Below are positions 1 to 6,219 of a stretch of DNA of 11,246 nucleotides, piece after piece. Position 1 is the stretch's first letter. Every line of letters starts with the position of its first letter. Made by a program: the position numbers and the translations under genes. The stretch comes from Gammaproteobacteria bacterium (GTDB taxonomy: Bacteria; Pseudomonadota; Gammaproteobacteria; Granulosicoccales; Granulosicoccaceae). The stretch is taken from the NCBI GenBank assembly GCA_020444765.1, contig JAGRHW010000088.1, positions 1 to 11,246 of the forward strand. Reading direction: 5' to 3'. Below the pieces are notes generated by a model. The model searched no databases and was not told the origin of the DNA. It saw nothing but the letters and a program-made list of their open reading frames with translations.

Positions 1-2
1 AT

Positions 3-2402
3 GTCGATTCGCAGGGTGCCTATTACGTGCGCGTTGACTGGGACAAATCGCGCGCCCTGTGGGGTAACTTCAACACCGACCTGACCGGTAATGAATTCGC
101 TCAGTACAACCGTTCGCTGTACGGCGCGCAACTGGTTTACCGGATGCCGGAGATGACCCGTTTCGGCGAGCACAAAAACCTGCTCAGCGCGTTTGCCTCC
201 GAAGCGCAAAGTGCCTCGGGCCACAACGAATTCCGCGCAACCGGCGGCAGCCTTTACTATCTGCGGCAGACCGAGATCGTGGTCGGCTCCGAAAAACTCT
301 GGATCGAGATTCGCGAGAAGGACTCGGTTCAGGTACTCGAGCGTTATGCGTTGCGGGCCGGCGTCGATTACGAAATCGATTATTTTCAGGGTCGCATCAT
401 TCTTACCCAGCCCCTGTCGCAGATCGCCCACCGGATAGCGCCGTCGATCATTCAGGATCAGCCACTGCAATCGGATTCGGTTTATCTGCTGGCCGACTAC
501 GAGTACGTGCCGGAGGATTTCAGTTTCGACAACACCGTCGGCGGCGTGCGGGGCAAGACCTGGATCGGCGATTCGCTGGGCGTCGGCGCGACACTGGTGG
601 AAGAACAGCGTGACGCCGAGGACTACACCTTGAAAGGCGTCGATCTGACCTATCAGGTCGGCAAGGGTACTTATATCAAAGGCGAACTCGCGCAAAGCGA
701 GGCCAGTCAGGCGGCCAGCGGTTTTGTCTCGGCGGACGGCGGTTTGACGTTTAGCTCGTCGCCGCAGCAGAACATCCAGAACCGCGACGGCGAGGCCAAA
801 GGCGTCGAAGTGCGCGTCGATCTGGCCGAACTGACCGACGAGAAGCAGCGCGGCGAATTCAAGCTCTGGCACAAGGATCGCGACGCGGGATTTTCCTCGT
901 CTCGCGATGACAGCGGCATCGACACGCTTGATCAGGGTTTGCAGGGCCGCTGGATGGTCAACCGCAATCTGCAGTTGTCGCTGCGTTCCAAGCGGCTTGA
1001 AACCGCCGACACCGAGACCACGACCAGTCACAGCGCGCAAATAGACGGGGTGATCAGCGAGCGGCTCAGCGGCGGCCTGGAGTTACAGCGCAGCGAAAAG
1101 ACCAGCGACGCCAGCGACGACGAGAACGCCAATCTGATCGGCGCCAAACTCAGCTACCGGGTGACGCAACAGACCACGCTTTACAGCAAGGCGCAGTCGG
1201 TGCTCGACAGCTCCGAGGCGTATCAGGACAACGACCAGCTCACGCTTGGCGTCAGCTCGCGCATGAACGAGCGCTGGACGCTGGGCGGTGAGGTGATCAC
1301 CGGTGATCGCGGCGACGGCATGGTGCTGGCGAGCGATTACGTGATTTCCGAAAAAGCCAATATCAATGTCGCGGCGGGCTTCGGCGACGGCGCGGACAGC
1401 CAGGTCGGGGCAAACTACCTGCTCGACAACGGCCTGAATCTTTACGGCACCTACGTCCGCAGCACCGCTGACAACAACGAGAAACAGTCGACCGTCACAC
1501 TCGGTCAACGCAAGAAGTTCGGCAACAGCCTGGAAGTTTTCGCCGAAAACCAGCTCAGCGATACCGACAGTCAGTCCGGGCTGACGCATGTGTTCGGCGT
1601 CGATTACGGCTTCAACGATTTTCTCGGCCTGTCGTTTTCGCTGCAAAAAAGCACTATCGAACAGGACGACGCGGAGGATATCTCCCGCGATGCGGCAACC
1701 GTTGGCCTGCAATACAAACGCGCCAGCCTGAAAGCCTCGACGCGTCTGGAATACCGTCGTGACCGCTCCACGATCGACACCACGCAATGGCTGACCACCA
1801 ACGCGCTGGAGTGGCGGCAAACCCGCGACTACCGCTGGCTGGGCCGCTTTAATTATTCCGTGACGAAAAATGACGAGACCGATGTCGACGAGGCGAAGTT
1901 TACCGAAACCAGTATCGGTTTTGCCTACCGGCCGGCGCTTAACGATCGCTTCAATCTGCTGGCGCGCTTGACCTATATCTACGATTTACCCTCATCCGGC
2001 CAGGACACCACGGCCGTCGACGAGCGCTCCTGGGTGCTGGCCACCGAAGGCGCTTATGCGCTGACGCCACGCTGGGAGCTGGGCGCCAAGCTGGCCGGCA
2101 AAAAAGGCGAGGTGCGACAGCAGCGCGGCGCCGGGCCCTGGTTCGATTCGACCGCGCATTTCTACGCCGGCCGGCTGCGCTATCACATGATTCACGAATG
2201 GGATGCGCTGGCTGAATACCGCTGGCTGGAATCGGTCGAGGACGAAACCGTGCGCTCGGGCGCCTTGCTGGCGCTGTACAAACATGTCGGTGAACACGTC
2301 GAGGTCGGACTCGGCTTCAACTTCACCGATTTCAATGACGATCTGACCAACCTGAACTACGACAATCGTGGCTGGTTTCTGGATATCGCCGCCAAATATT
2401 AA
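3..2402 (+). CDS. C-terminal part of a very large outer-membrane beta-barrel surface protein (5' end outside window)
   Basis: The reading frame is open from base 3, so the gene continues off the left edge; the GTG at 27 is only an internal codon. The visible ~800 residues begin with a conserved block (YYVRVDW, LWGNF, GNEFAQYNRSLYGA, EFRATGGSLYYLR, VGSEKLWIEIREKDS, YEIDYFQGRIIL) that I recognise from the C-terminal portion of giant proteobacterial surface proteins, often annotated as DUF11/SdrD-like or OmpA-like. After it come many short amphipathic strands with alternating aromatic/polar residues and Asp/Gly turns, typical of a large beta barrel. The protein ends in a strand closing WFLDIAAKY, an aromatic C-terminal residue as expected for a BAM recognition signal. 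I infer an outer-membrane barrel that anchors or exports a long upstream passenger. The substrate is unknown. TonB-dependent receptor is a less likely alternative, because no plug is visible. Confidence 0.75.
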   Translation, partial: VDSQGAYYVRVDWDKSRALWGNFNTDLTGNEFAQYNRSLYGAQLVYRMPEMTRFGEHKNLLSAFASEAQSASGHNEFRATGGSLYYLRQTEIVVGSEKLWIEIREKDSVQVLERYALRAGVDYEIDYFQGRIILTQPLSQIAHRIAPSIIQDQPLQSDSVYLLADYEYVPEDFSFDNTVGGVRGKTWIGDSLGVGATLVEEQRDAEDYTLKGVDLTYQVGKGTYIKGELAQSEASQAASGFVSADGGLTFSSSPQQNIQNRDGEAKGVEVRVDLAELTDEKQRGEFKLWHKDRDAGFSSSRDDSGIDTLDQGLQGRWMVNRNLQLSLRSKRLETADTETTTSHSAQIDGVISERLSGGLELQRSEKTSDASDDENANLIGAKLSYRVTQQTTLYSKAQSVLDSSEAYQDNDQLTLGVSSRMNERWTLGGEVITGDRGDGMVLASDYVISEKANINVAAGFGDGADSQVGANYLLDNGLNLYGTYVRSTADNNEKQSTVTLGQRKKFGNSLEVFAENQLSDTDSQSGLTHVFGVDYGFNDFLGLSFSLQKSTIEQDDAEDISRDAATVGLQYKRASLKASTRLEYRRDRSTIDTTQWLTTNALEWRQTRDYRWLGRFNYSVTKNDETDVDEAKFTETSIGFAYRPALNDRFNLLARLTYIYDLPSSGQDTTAVDERSWVLATEGAYALTPRWELGAKLAGKKGEVRQQRGAGPWFDSTAHFYAGRLRYHMIHEWDALAEYRWLESVEDETVRSGALLALYKHVGEHVEVGLGFNFTDFNDDLTNLNYDNRGWFLDIAAKY

Positions 2403-2435
2403 TCCGCGGCGACGGTTTTACAGCGCCGCAGGATA

Positions 2436-2460
2436 GCGCGCGGACGTCGGGTCCGCGCGC
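2436..2460. terminator. GC-rich hairpin between convergent genes; possible bidirectional terminator
   Basis: A perfect 10-bp inverted repeat (GCGCGCGGAC / GTCCGCGCGC) flanks a 5-nt loop, and one further A-T pair extends it. It lies between the stop of the barrel gene and the stop of tpx, where a shared terminator would be expected. No U-tract follows on either strand, so it is not a canonical intrinsic terminator. It may stabilise 3' ends or act with Rho. Confidence 0.4.
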
Positions 2461-2469
2461 TGCACAGTA

Positions 2470-2967
2470 TCAGACGGCGGCGAGAGCCGCGTCGTAATCC
2501 GGTTCCTGGGTGATTTCCGGCACCAGCTGCGTATACACGACCTTGCCGGAGGCGTCGGTCACCACCACGGCGCGCGCGGTCAGGCCGGCCAGCGGCCCGT
2601 CCTGCAGCAGAACGCCGTAATCCTTGGCGAATGCCCGGGTGCGCATCATCGACAGCGGGAGTACGTCGTTCAACCCTTCCGTGCTGCAAAAACGCCCCAT
2701 GGCGAACGGCAGATCCGCGGAAATGACCAGCACGGCGGTGTTGTCGAGGGCCGCGGCTTTTTCGTTGAATTTGCGGGCCGAGGCAGCGCAAACGCCGGTA
2801 TCGAGACTTGGCACGATATTCATGATCAGTTTTTTGCCGGCGAAATCGGTCAGCCGGAAATCCTTCAGGTCGCTGCCGACCAGCAGAAAATCCGGTGCCT
2901 GACTACCGACTTCGGGCAGCTCGCCATTGGTGTGAATTTGATTGCCTTCCAGTGTTACTGTCGCCAT
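2470..2967 (-). CDS. tpx: Thiol peroxidase (Tpx, atypical 2-Cys peroxiredoxin)
   Basis: This 165-residue protein has the usual Tpx length and matches the family throughout. It reduces hydrogen peroxide and, in this family, preferably alkyl hydroperoxides, using thioredoxin as electron donor. In E. coli the enzyme is found in the periplasmic fraction despite lacking a classical signal peptide; none is visible here. The peroxidatic cysteine is Cys60 in [16 protein letters not shown], with the active-site Thr at 57. The resolving cysteine is Cys94 in GRFCSTEG, and the active-site Arg is Arg132 in GLTARAVVV, all at the spacing of E. coli Tpx (61/95/133). The ATG start is supported by a GGAG Shine-Dalgarno 8 nt upstream (2976-2979). 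It is convergent with the barrel gene and divergent from the YgjP gene 81 nt away. It appears monocistronic and intact. Confidence 0.95.
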   Translation of the reverse strand: MATVTLEGNQIHTNGELPEVGSQAPDFLLVGSDLKDFRLTDFAGKKLIMNIVPSLDTGVCAASARKFNEKAAALDNTAVLVISADLPFAMGRFCSTEGLNDVLPLSMMRTRAFAKDYGVLLQDGPLAGLTARAVVVTDASGKVVYTQLVPEITQEPDYDAALAAV

Positions 2968-3048
2968 CTTGAATGCTCCGTTTTTTATGGAATTTATCTC
3001 GTGAAAAATGCCGGGAAATGCAGTATATAGAGTGCAGAACTACTCCCG

Positions 3049-3801
3049 ATGTCTTTTCAAAGGATGCCTTGTCTGGCCAGAAAAACCGCCGATTTGCCTG
3101 CCTACAGTGTGCGTGTTTCGCGACGGGCGAAGCACGTGAATCTGTGCGTGCGGCCGCATACGGGCCTGGAGGTCATTGTACCGCAGCGCTTCAACAAGTC
3201 TCAAATACCGCGCATCGTCGAAAAAAACCGCGACTGGATCGAGCGCGCACTGGAAAAGTGGGCGGCTTTACGGCAGCCGGTGATTACAATCAGTCCGCCT
3301 GCGTCGTTGCCGCTTCGAGCCCTCGGCCAGACGGTCCGTCTGCGTTACAAGACGCTGTCGGGCAGTGAGTCGGTTTACCTCAGCAGCACGGATAACGGTA
3401 TGGTGCTGAGCGGTAATACGGCTGACGATGCATTGTTGCGCAAGGTTTTGGAAGCCGAGCTTAAACGCATCGCCAAGGCAGCTTTCACCCCGTGGCTTAG
3501 CCGGCTCGCGGCCACCGCCGGGCTGCGGTTTTCCAGGCTGACGGTGCGTGGTCAGAAAGGGCGCTGGGGCAGTTGTTCATCAGCGGCTAATATCAGCCTC
3601 AACTACAAATTGCTTTTTCTGCCGCCGGATCTCGTGCGTTACGTGTTGTTGCACGAGCTGGCGCACACCCGGCATCTCAACCATTCCGCTGCGTACTGGC
3701 GTTTTTTGACCGCACTCGAGCCGGCCGCACTCGAACTGGACGCACAGTTGCGGGATGCCGCGCGCTACATACCGGACTGGCTTGCCGCGGATATGCGCTG
3801 A
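3049..3801 (+). CDS. YgjP-type (DUF45) zinc metallopeptidase-fold protein
   Basis: The 250-residue protein belongs to the YgjP/DUF45 family of the SprT/wss-like zinc peptidase superfamily. The family hallmark GRWGSCSS (171-178) is followed by ISLNYKLLFLPPDLVRYVLLHE and the zinc site HELAH (202-206), with the third ligand probably His212 in LNHSAAYW. Upstream, VRVSRRAKHVNLCVRP (21-36) is the usual N-terminal beta hairpin. No signal peptide or membrane segment is seen, so it is probably cytosolic. The physiological substrate is not well established in the family: members are annotated as metal-dependent hydrolases, and some as UTP pyrophosphatases. The start is uncertain. ATG 3049 has no good Shine-Dalgarno; ATG 3064 (five codons later) is directly preceded by AAGG, which is too close. 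It is divergent from tpx, with no sign of co-transcription. Confidence 0.9.
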   Translation: MSFQRMPCLARKTADLPAYSVRVSRRAKHVNLCVRPHTGLEVIVPQRFNKSQIPRIVEKNRDWIERALEKWAALRQPVITISPPASLPLRALGQTVRLRYKTLSGSESVYLSSTDNGMVLSGNTADDALLRKVLEAELKRIAKAAFTPWLSRLAATAGLRFSRLTVRGQKGRWGSCSSAANISLNYKLLFLPPDLVRYVLLHELAHTRHLNHSAAYWRFLTALEPAALELDAQLRDAARYIPDWLAADMR

Positions 3802-3809
3802 AACGATCG

Positions 3810-3838
3810 CTGCGCTGGCCGGTCAGAACCGCGCGCAG
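3810..3838 (+). repeat. Imperfect hairpin downstream of the YgjP-type gene
   Basis: An outer stem CTGCGC/GCGCAG encloses an inner stem CGGT/ACCG with a CAGA tetraloop and a small asymmetric internal loop. It starts 9 nt after the stop of the YgjP-type gene. No T-tract follows, so a terminator role is possible but not shown. Confidence 0.3.
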
Positions 3839-3879
3839 TGCCGGTATTTCAAGGAAAAAGACTAAAAAATAAATTCCTC

Positions 3880-3888
3880 TGCTATTCT
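3880..3888 (+). promoter_or_regulatory. Possible extended -10 promoter for the MotA-like gene
   Basis: TGCTATTCT fits an extended -10 element (TGn plus TATTCT) in an AT-rich stretch. No convincing -35 lies 16-18 nt upstream. If active, transcription would start near 3895, after the TTG at 3891, and would force a later translation start for the MotA-like gene. Confidence 0.3.
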
Positions 3889-3890
3889 CT

Positions 3891-4736
3891 TTGGATAAGT
3901 TCGGGATTGTGCCCGCAAACGATAACAAGCGAATTGTGGTTTTTGGTGTGTACCAGGCAAATTCAGACGTCAACTCCCTTGCAGATACTATTCTCAATGA
4001 AATGCGTAATGTGATTCCGCTGACCGTCGCCGCTGTGTTCCTGAGCGCGGCCGTGGCCATGTTTCTGACCGGCGTCGACGATCTGGCAAGTGTGATCGGC
4101 TGGTCGCTGATCCTCCTGACCGGCACCGCTGCGGCCTTGCTGCTGACGTTCTCGCGACAGGAAGTCTCGGCTGCCTTGCAGGTTGCGGTTAGCCGTGGGA
4201 TTCATCGAGGTACACGACCCAGTGAAATGATCACCATGATCACCATGATCAGCGATCTGAGCCGCCGGGTCGGGCTGGTCGGGCTGGTCGATATCCGCAC
4301 CACATCGACTGAGCTGCGGGAAGTGTGCACGCTGGTTGCCGGCGCCGCCGATGAACTGACGATCCGCCTGCAACTTGAAAAACGCCGTCATATCGAAAAG
4401 GCCGCGCACAAGCTGGTGTTCAGCGTGCTGGTATTTGCCAGCGTTTACGCGGCGTTGCTCGGCGCGCTCGGCAGTGTCGTGCAGTTCGCCCATCTCGAGG
4501 ATCTTGCCATGCAGACGCTGGAGAGCTCCTGGGCGGGCGGCTTGTTACCGCTGATCACGGGTGTCTCACTGGCCTTGTTTGTGGTGATTTTGATCGGCCG
4601 TATCAATGTTTCGCATCTGCGCGAAATGGTCAATCTGGAAATCGCCTACCAGGGCGGGGCGATGATTCTTGAAGATAATAATGCAAGCAGGGTGCAAACG
4701 CGGTTGACCGAGTTGTTGCCGCCCGGCATGAAATAA
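3891..4736 (+). CDS. Divergent MotA-like four-helix membrane protein without MotB partner
   Basis: The longest frame is 281 residues (TTG start). Four hydrophobic helices lie at about 41-60, 66-87, 174-198 and 216-237, with a cytoplasmic domain of ~85 residues between helices 2 and 3. This is the MotA layout. MotA-like marks are LLLTFSRQEVSAAL after helix 2, the SRRVGLVGLVDI segment (MotA: aRreGLlaLe), and a C-terminus GGAMILEDNNASRVQTRLTE then LLPP, matching the MotA ending (ILaIqeG-NPRvieekL-fLPP). The prolines expected in helices 3 and 4 of flagellar MotA are absent, and no motB follows. The next gene encodes a PilZ protein. The start is unclear: GC at third positions rises sharply from ATG 4002 (MRNVIPLT), which would place helix 1 at the N-terminus as in MotA; GTG 3909 is also possible. 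Function is unknown; a non-flagellar membrane partner of the PilZ protein is an inference. Confidence 0.7.
   Translation: MDKFGIVPANDNKRIVVFGVYQANSDVNSLADTILNEMRNVIPLTVAAVFLSAAVAMFLTGVDDLASVIGWSLILLTGTAAALLLTFSRQEVSAALQVAVSRGIHRGTRPSEMITMITMISDLSRRVGLVGLVDIRTTSTELREVCTLVAGAADELTIRLQLEKRRHIEKAAHKLVFSVLVFASVYAALLGALGSVVQFAHLEDLAMQTLESSWAGGLLPLITGVSLALFVVILIGRINVSHLREMVNLEIAYQGGAMILEDNNASRVQTRLTELLPPGMK
4227..4289 (+). repeat. Two in-frame 9-bp tandem repeats inside the MotA-like gene
   Basis: ATGATCACC occurs twice in tandem at 4227-4244 and begins a third time (ATGATCA), coding for MITMITMI. At 4272-4289 GGGCTGGTC occurs twice in tandem, coding for the GLVGLV segment. Both units are whole codons, so copy-number change would alter loop length without frameshift. 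Confidence 0.6.
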
Positions 4737-4752
4737 TCGTCCCGAGGACGAT
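4736..4752 (+). terminator. Short hairpin at the 3' end of the MotA-like gene
   Basis: A perfect 7-bp stem ATCGTCC/GGACGAT with loop CGA overlaps the last base of the stop codon. A second small stem GCTGA/TCAGC follows at 4753-4768. An A/T-rich stretch comes after, but no U-run, so termination is plausible rather than shown. Confidence 0.35.
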
Positions 4753-4891
4753 GCTGATGAAATTCAGCAATTATAAAATCCAAAAATTTACAAAATATAC
4801 TTAAAGTAATTTATTTAAAGTATTTTGTTATCTTGTGATTCCCGCTCAAAATTTCCATCCAAGCCGATCATAAAACAAAAGTTTTTCTGCG

Positions 4892-4921
4892 ATTTTTTCC
4901 AGCCGTGATAGCTGAAAAAAT
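4892..4921. repeat. A/T-flanked inverted repeat (possible operator or structured leader)
   Basis: A-TTTTTT-(C)-CAGC, then a 7-nt loop CGTGATA, then GCTG-AAAAAA-T, gives an 11-bp stem with one bulged C. The T-run precedes and the A-run follows the core on both strands, so it is not an intrinsic terminator. It could be a protein-binding dyad upstream of the PilZ gene. Confidence 0.35.
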
Positions 4922-4977
4922 TCACTGCCGGTGAGTTTTTTATTTGGAAAATTGTTGATTTCAACGAACTTTTTCGC

Positions 4978-5005
4978 TTACATGTTCGCCCCGATAGTCT
5001 ATATA
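4978..5005 (+). promoter_or_regulatory. Possible sigma-70 promoter for the PilZ gene
   Basis: TTACAT (4978-4983) and TATATA (5000-5005) are separated by 16 nt, about 100 nt upstream of the PilZ start. Both hexamers are moderate matches. In such AT-rich DNA chance matches are common, so this is tentative. Confidence 0.3.
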
Positions 5006-5107
5006 AACAGAGTATTCTGATTGTTTCTGCTTGATGACAACATCAGATAAATTTTTGTTTTTCTGACTAACAGGTCAATAGCTTTGATTTCTGGTTTACA
5101 TTTAGCG

Positions 5108-5479
5108 ATGAGCGATTTCTCTTCTTCTATTGATGCAGGCACGGACCGCGGTGCTTACCGCGTGGCGCCGGATCCGAATGATCCGGTCATACTGCAACTG
5201 GATGGCATGCTGGCGCGTGTTCTGGATATCAGCGCAAACGGTTTTTCCTGTATCTCCGAACATGTCAAACCGCATATGCGTTATCGGGTAAAACTCGATC
5301 TGCCGACCGAGCCCGGCGTGATTACGGCTTATGTCGATATCAATCTGATCTCCGAGGACGGGCTGGCGCGTTGTCAGTTTGTCGGCCTCAAGGAAGAAGA
5401 TCAGGAGCAATTGCATCGCTATGTTCTGCATCGCCAGAAAGCCGCGATCAACGCCATCAAGTCAACCAAAAGTTTCTAG
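5108..5479 (+). CDS. Small single-domain PilZ protein (cyclic-di-GMP receptor)
   Basis: The 123-residue protein consists of a PilZ domain and little else. Both c-di-GMP-binding motifs are intact: RxxxR as RGAYR (residues 14-18) and DxSxxG as DISANG (40-45). The following beta-rich part ends in RCQFVGLKEEDQEQLHRYVL, the usual PilZ close and terminal helix. No membrane segment or signal peptide is visible, so it should be cytosolic and bind c-di-GMP to act on a partner. Its upstream same-strand neighbour is the MotA-like protein, recalling YcgR, which acts on MotA, although YcgR carries an extra N-terminal domain missing here. The ATG at 5108 is chosen; an in-frame TTG at 5084 has a weak AGG upstream and would add eight residues. 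The AT-rich gap suggests its own promoter. Confidence 0.85.
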   Translation: MSDFSSSIDAGTDRGAYRVAPDPNDPVILQLDGMLARVLDISANGFSCISEHVKPHMRYRVKLDLPTEPGVITAYVDINLISEDGLARCQFVGLKEEDQEQLHRYVLHRQKAAINAIKSTKSF

Positions 5480-5530
5480 CGCCGTCCGGTATTTTCTTAC
5501 CGTTCTCTGACCTGGCTCTAATCAGTCTGA

Positions 5531-5549
5531 CCCGGCGTCCGTTGCCGGG
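5531..5549. terminator. Hairpin between convergent PilZ and thioredoxin-fold genes
   Basis: A perfect 6-bp stem CCCGGC/GCCGGG with a 7-nt loop GTCCGTT sits in the 78-nt gap between two convergent stops. No T-tract lies on either side. Position favours a shared 3'-end structure; termination is not proven. Confidence 0.35.
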
Positions 5550-5557
5550 CAGGGCGG

Positions 5558-6073
5558 CTATTTAGCGTACCAAAGGCGCGCCTTCAATCCCCACGCGCTG
5601 CTATAACCTCTTTCGACAAAACGAATCGTGTTGTTCTTGTCGACGATAAATGTCGACGGCACGCCGTTGACCCCGAAGCGGCGGCTGATCTGACCGTCCG
5701 GATCGTTGAGCATCGGGTAATCCATGCCGTGTTCCCGCATAAAATCCAGCACTTCGGAATCACTGCCTGACTGCAGGGCGATGCCGATGACCGGGTAATC
5801 CGCTGCCACATCCGTTACTGATGATTCCATTAATTTGCAGATCGGACACCAGCTCGCCCAGAAGTGCACCATATAGGGTCCGTCACCATCGGCCGGTAAC
5901 GCCAGATGGCTTGCGTTGCGGATATCGACGCCGCTGACGGCCGGCAGAGGGCCGCGCGGCATGGTGCGTGTTTGCCAGGCCTGAATGCCAAACCACAGCC
6001 CGATGAACAAGGCGACTTCGACAAGCAGACGCAGAGCGCGAGGCAGTTGCTGGTAACGGCTGAGTAATTTCAA
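5558..6073 (-). CDS. Membrane-anchored thioredoxin-fold protein disulfide oxidoreductase (TlpA/ScsD-like, CPIC)
   Basis: With the TTG start at 6073 the protein has 171 residues: an N-terminal membrane anchor (about 15-33, RLLVEVALFIGLWFGIQAW) and a periplasmic thioredoxin domain. The active site is WASWCPICKLM with Cys76 and Cys79, and the cis-proline is in NGVPSTF (Pro139). It resembles the short TlpA/ScsD-like oxidoreductases, including MPRGPLP after the helix and the GYSSAWGLKARLW ending. The reaction would be thiol-disulfide exchange on envelope proteins; the substrate is unknown. The frame is open to an ATG at 6217, but the extra 48 residues have no family counterpart and lie upstream of a good TATAAT (6108-6113), so I prefer the shorter start, although it lacks a clear Shine-Dalgarno. 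It is convergent with the PilZ gene and divergent from zapE. No redox partner such as a DsbD homologue is in the window. Confidence 0.85.
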   Translation of the reverse strand: MKLLSRYQQLPRALRLLVEVALFIGLWFGIQAWQTRTMPRGPLPAVSGVDIRNASHLALPADGDGPYMVHFWASWCPICKLMESSVTDVAADYPVIGIALQSGSDSEVLDFMREHGMDYPMLNDPDGQISRRFGVNGVPSTFIVDKNNTIRFVERGYSSAWGLKARLWYAK

Positions 6074-6103
6074 GACGGTAGTGGCTCGGGTTGGGGCAAT
6101 ACT

Positions 6104-6112
6104 TGCTATTAT
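6104..6112 (+). promoter_or_regulatory. Possible extended -10 promoter for zapE
   Basis: TGCTATTAT fits an extended -10 (TGn plus TATTAT) on the plus strand. It overlaps the minus-strand TATAAT of the divergent gene, so the two promoters would compete for polymerase. No good -35 is visible. Confidence 0.3.
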
Positions 6113-6113
6113 A
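6108..6113 (-). promoter_or_regulatory. Consensus -10 (TATAAT) for the thioredoxin-fold gene
   Basis: The minus strand reads TATAAT here. The predicted transcription start is near 6101, about 28 nt before the TTG at 6073. The -35 region is poor. Its position is the main reason for choosing the short protein start. Confidence 0.4.
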
Positions 6114-6219
6114 CTAGGGGCAGGCCTGAAACTCCCCTGAGATAAGGTTGCGCCCTGGAAACAGGGAAGCACGCCGGGGTCGGGTGGCCGATAGACACTG
6201 AAATCAAAATCAAACAACT

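Larger units (their letters stand above)
4737..5083. other. AT-rich intergenic gap with several dyads between the MotA-like and PilZ genes
   Basis: This ~350-nt stretch is far richer in A/T than the genes around it and holds no credible gene. Visible items are: a near-direct repeat TTAAAGTA at 4801 and 4815 (14-nt spacing); a long dyad at 4892-4921; a small dyad GTTGA-TT-TCAAC at 4954-4965; a possible sigma-70 promoter at 4978-5005; and a small stem TGATG/CATCA around 5033-5045 in the probable leader of the PilZ gene. It looks like a regulatory region for the PilZ gene rather than a degraded gene. Confidence 0.5.

Noticed and set aside
1083..1820. Antisense frame of 245 codons under the barrel gene
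   Set aside because: It is a mirror of a GC-rich coding region. The translation has no recognisable motifs, while the plus-strand frame has clear barrel character throughout.
3020..3040. Near-palindrome TGCAGTATATAGAGTGCA between tpx and the YgjP gene
   Set aside because: Only the outer TGCA arms pair well, the centre is imperfect, and it matches no operator I know. The TATACT inside it lacks a -35.
3963..4493. Minus-strand 176-codon frame opposite the MotA-like gene
   Set aside because: Gln/His/Asp-rich translation typical of a mirror of a hydrophobic membrane protein.
4757..4804. 15-codon Lys-rich mini-frame with GAGGA 8 nt upstream
   Set aside because: Too short to support, and its ribosome site is buried in the 4736-4752 hairpin. 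Chance frames like this are common in AT-rich DNA.
4847..4870. Possible FliA (sigma-28) promoter: CAAAATTT and GCCGATCA
   Set aside because: The -10 is a 7/8 match to GCCGATAA and the -35 a 6/8 match, but the spacer is 8 nt instead of about 11, so it cannot be called a flagellar promoter.
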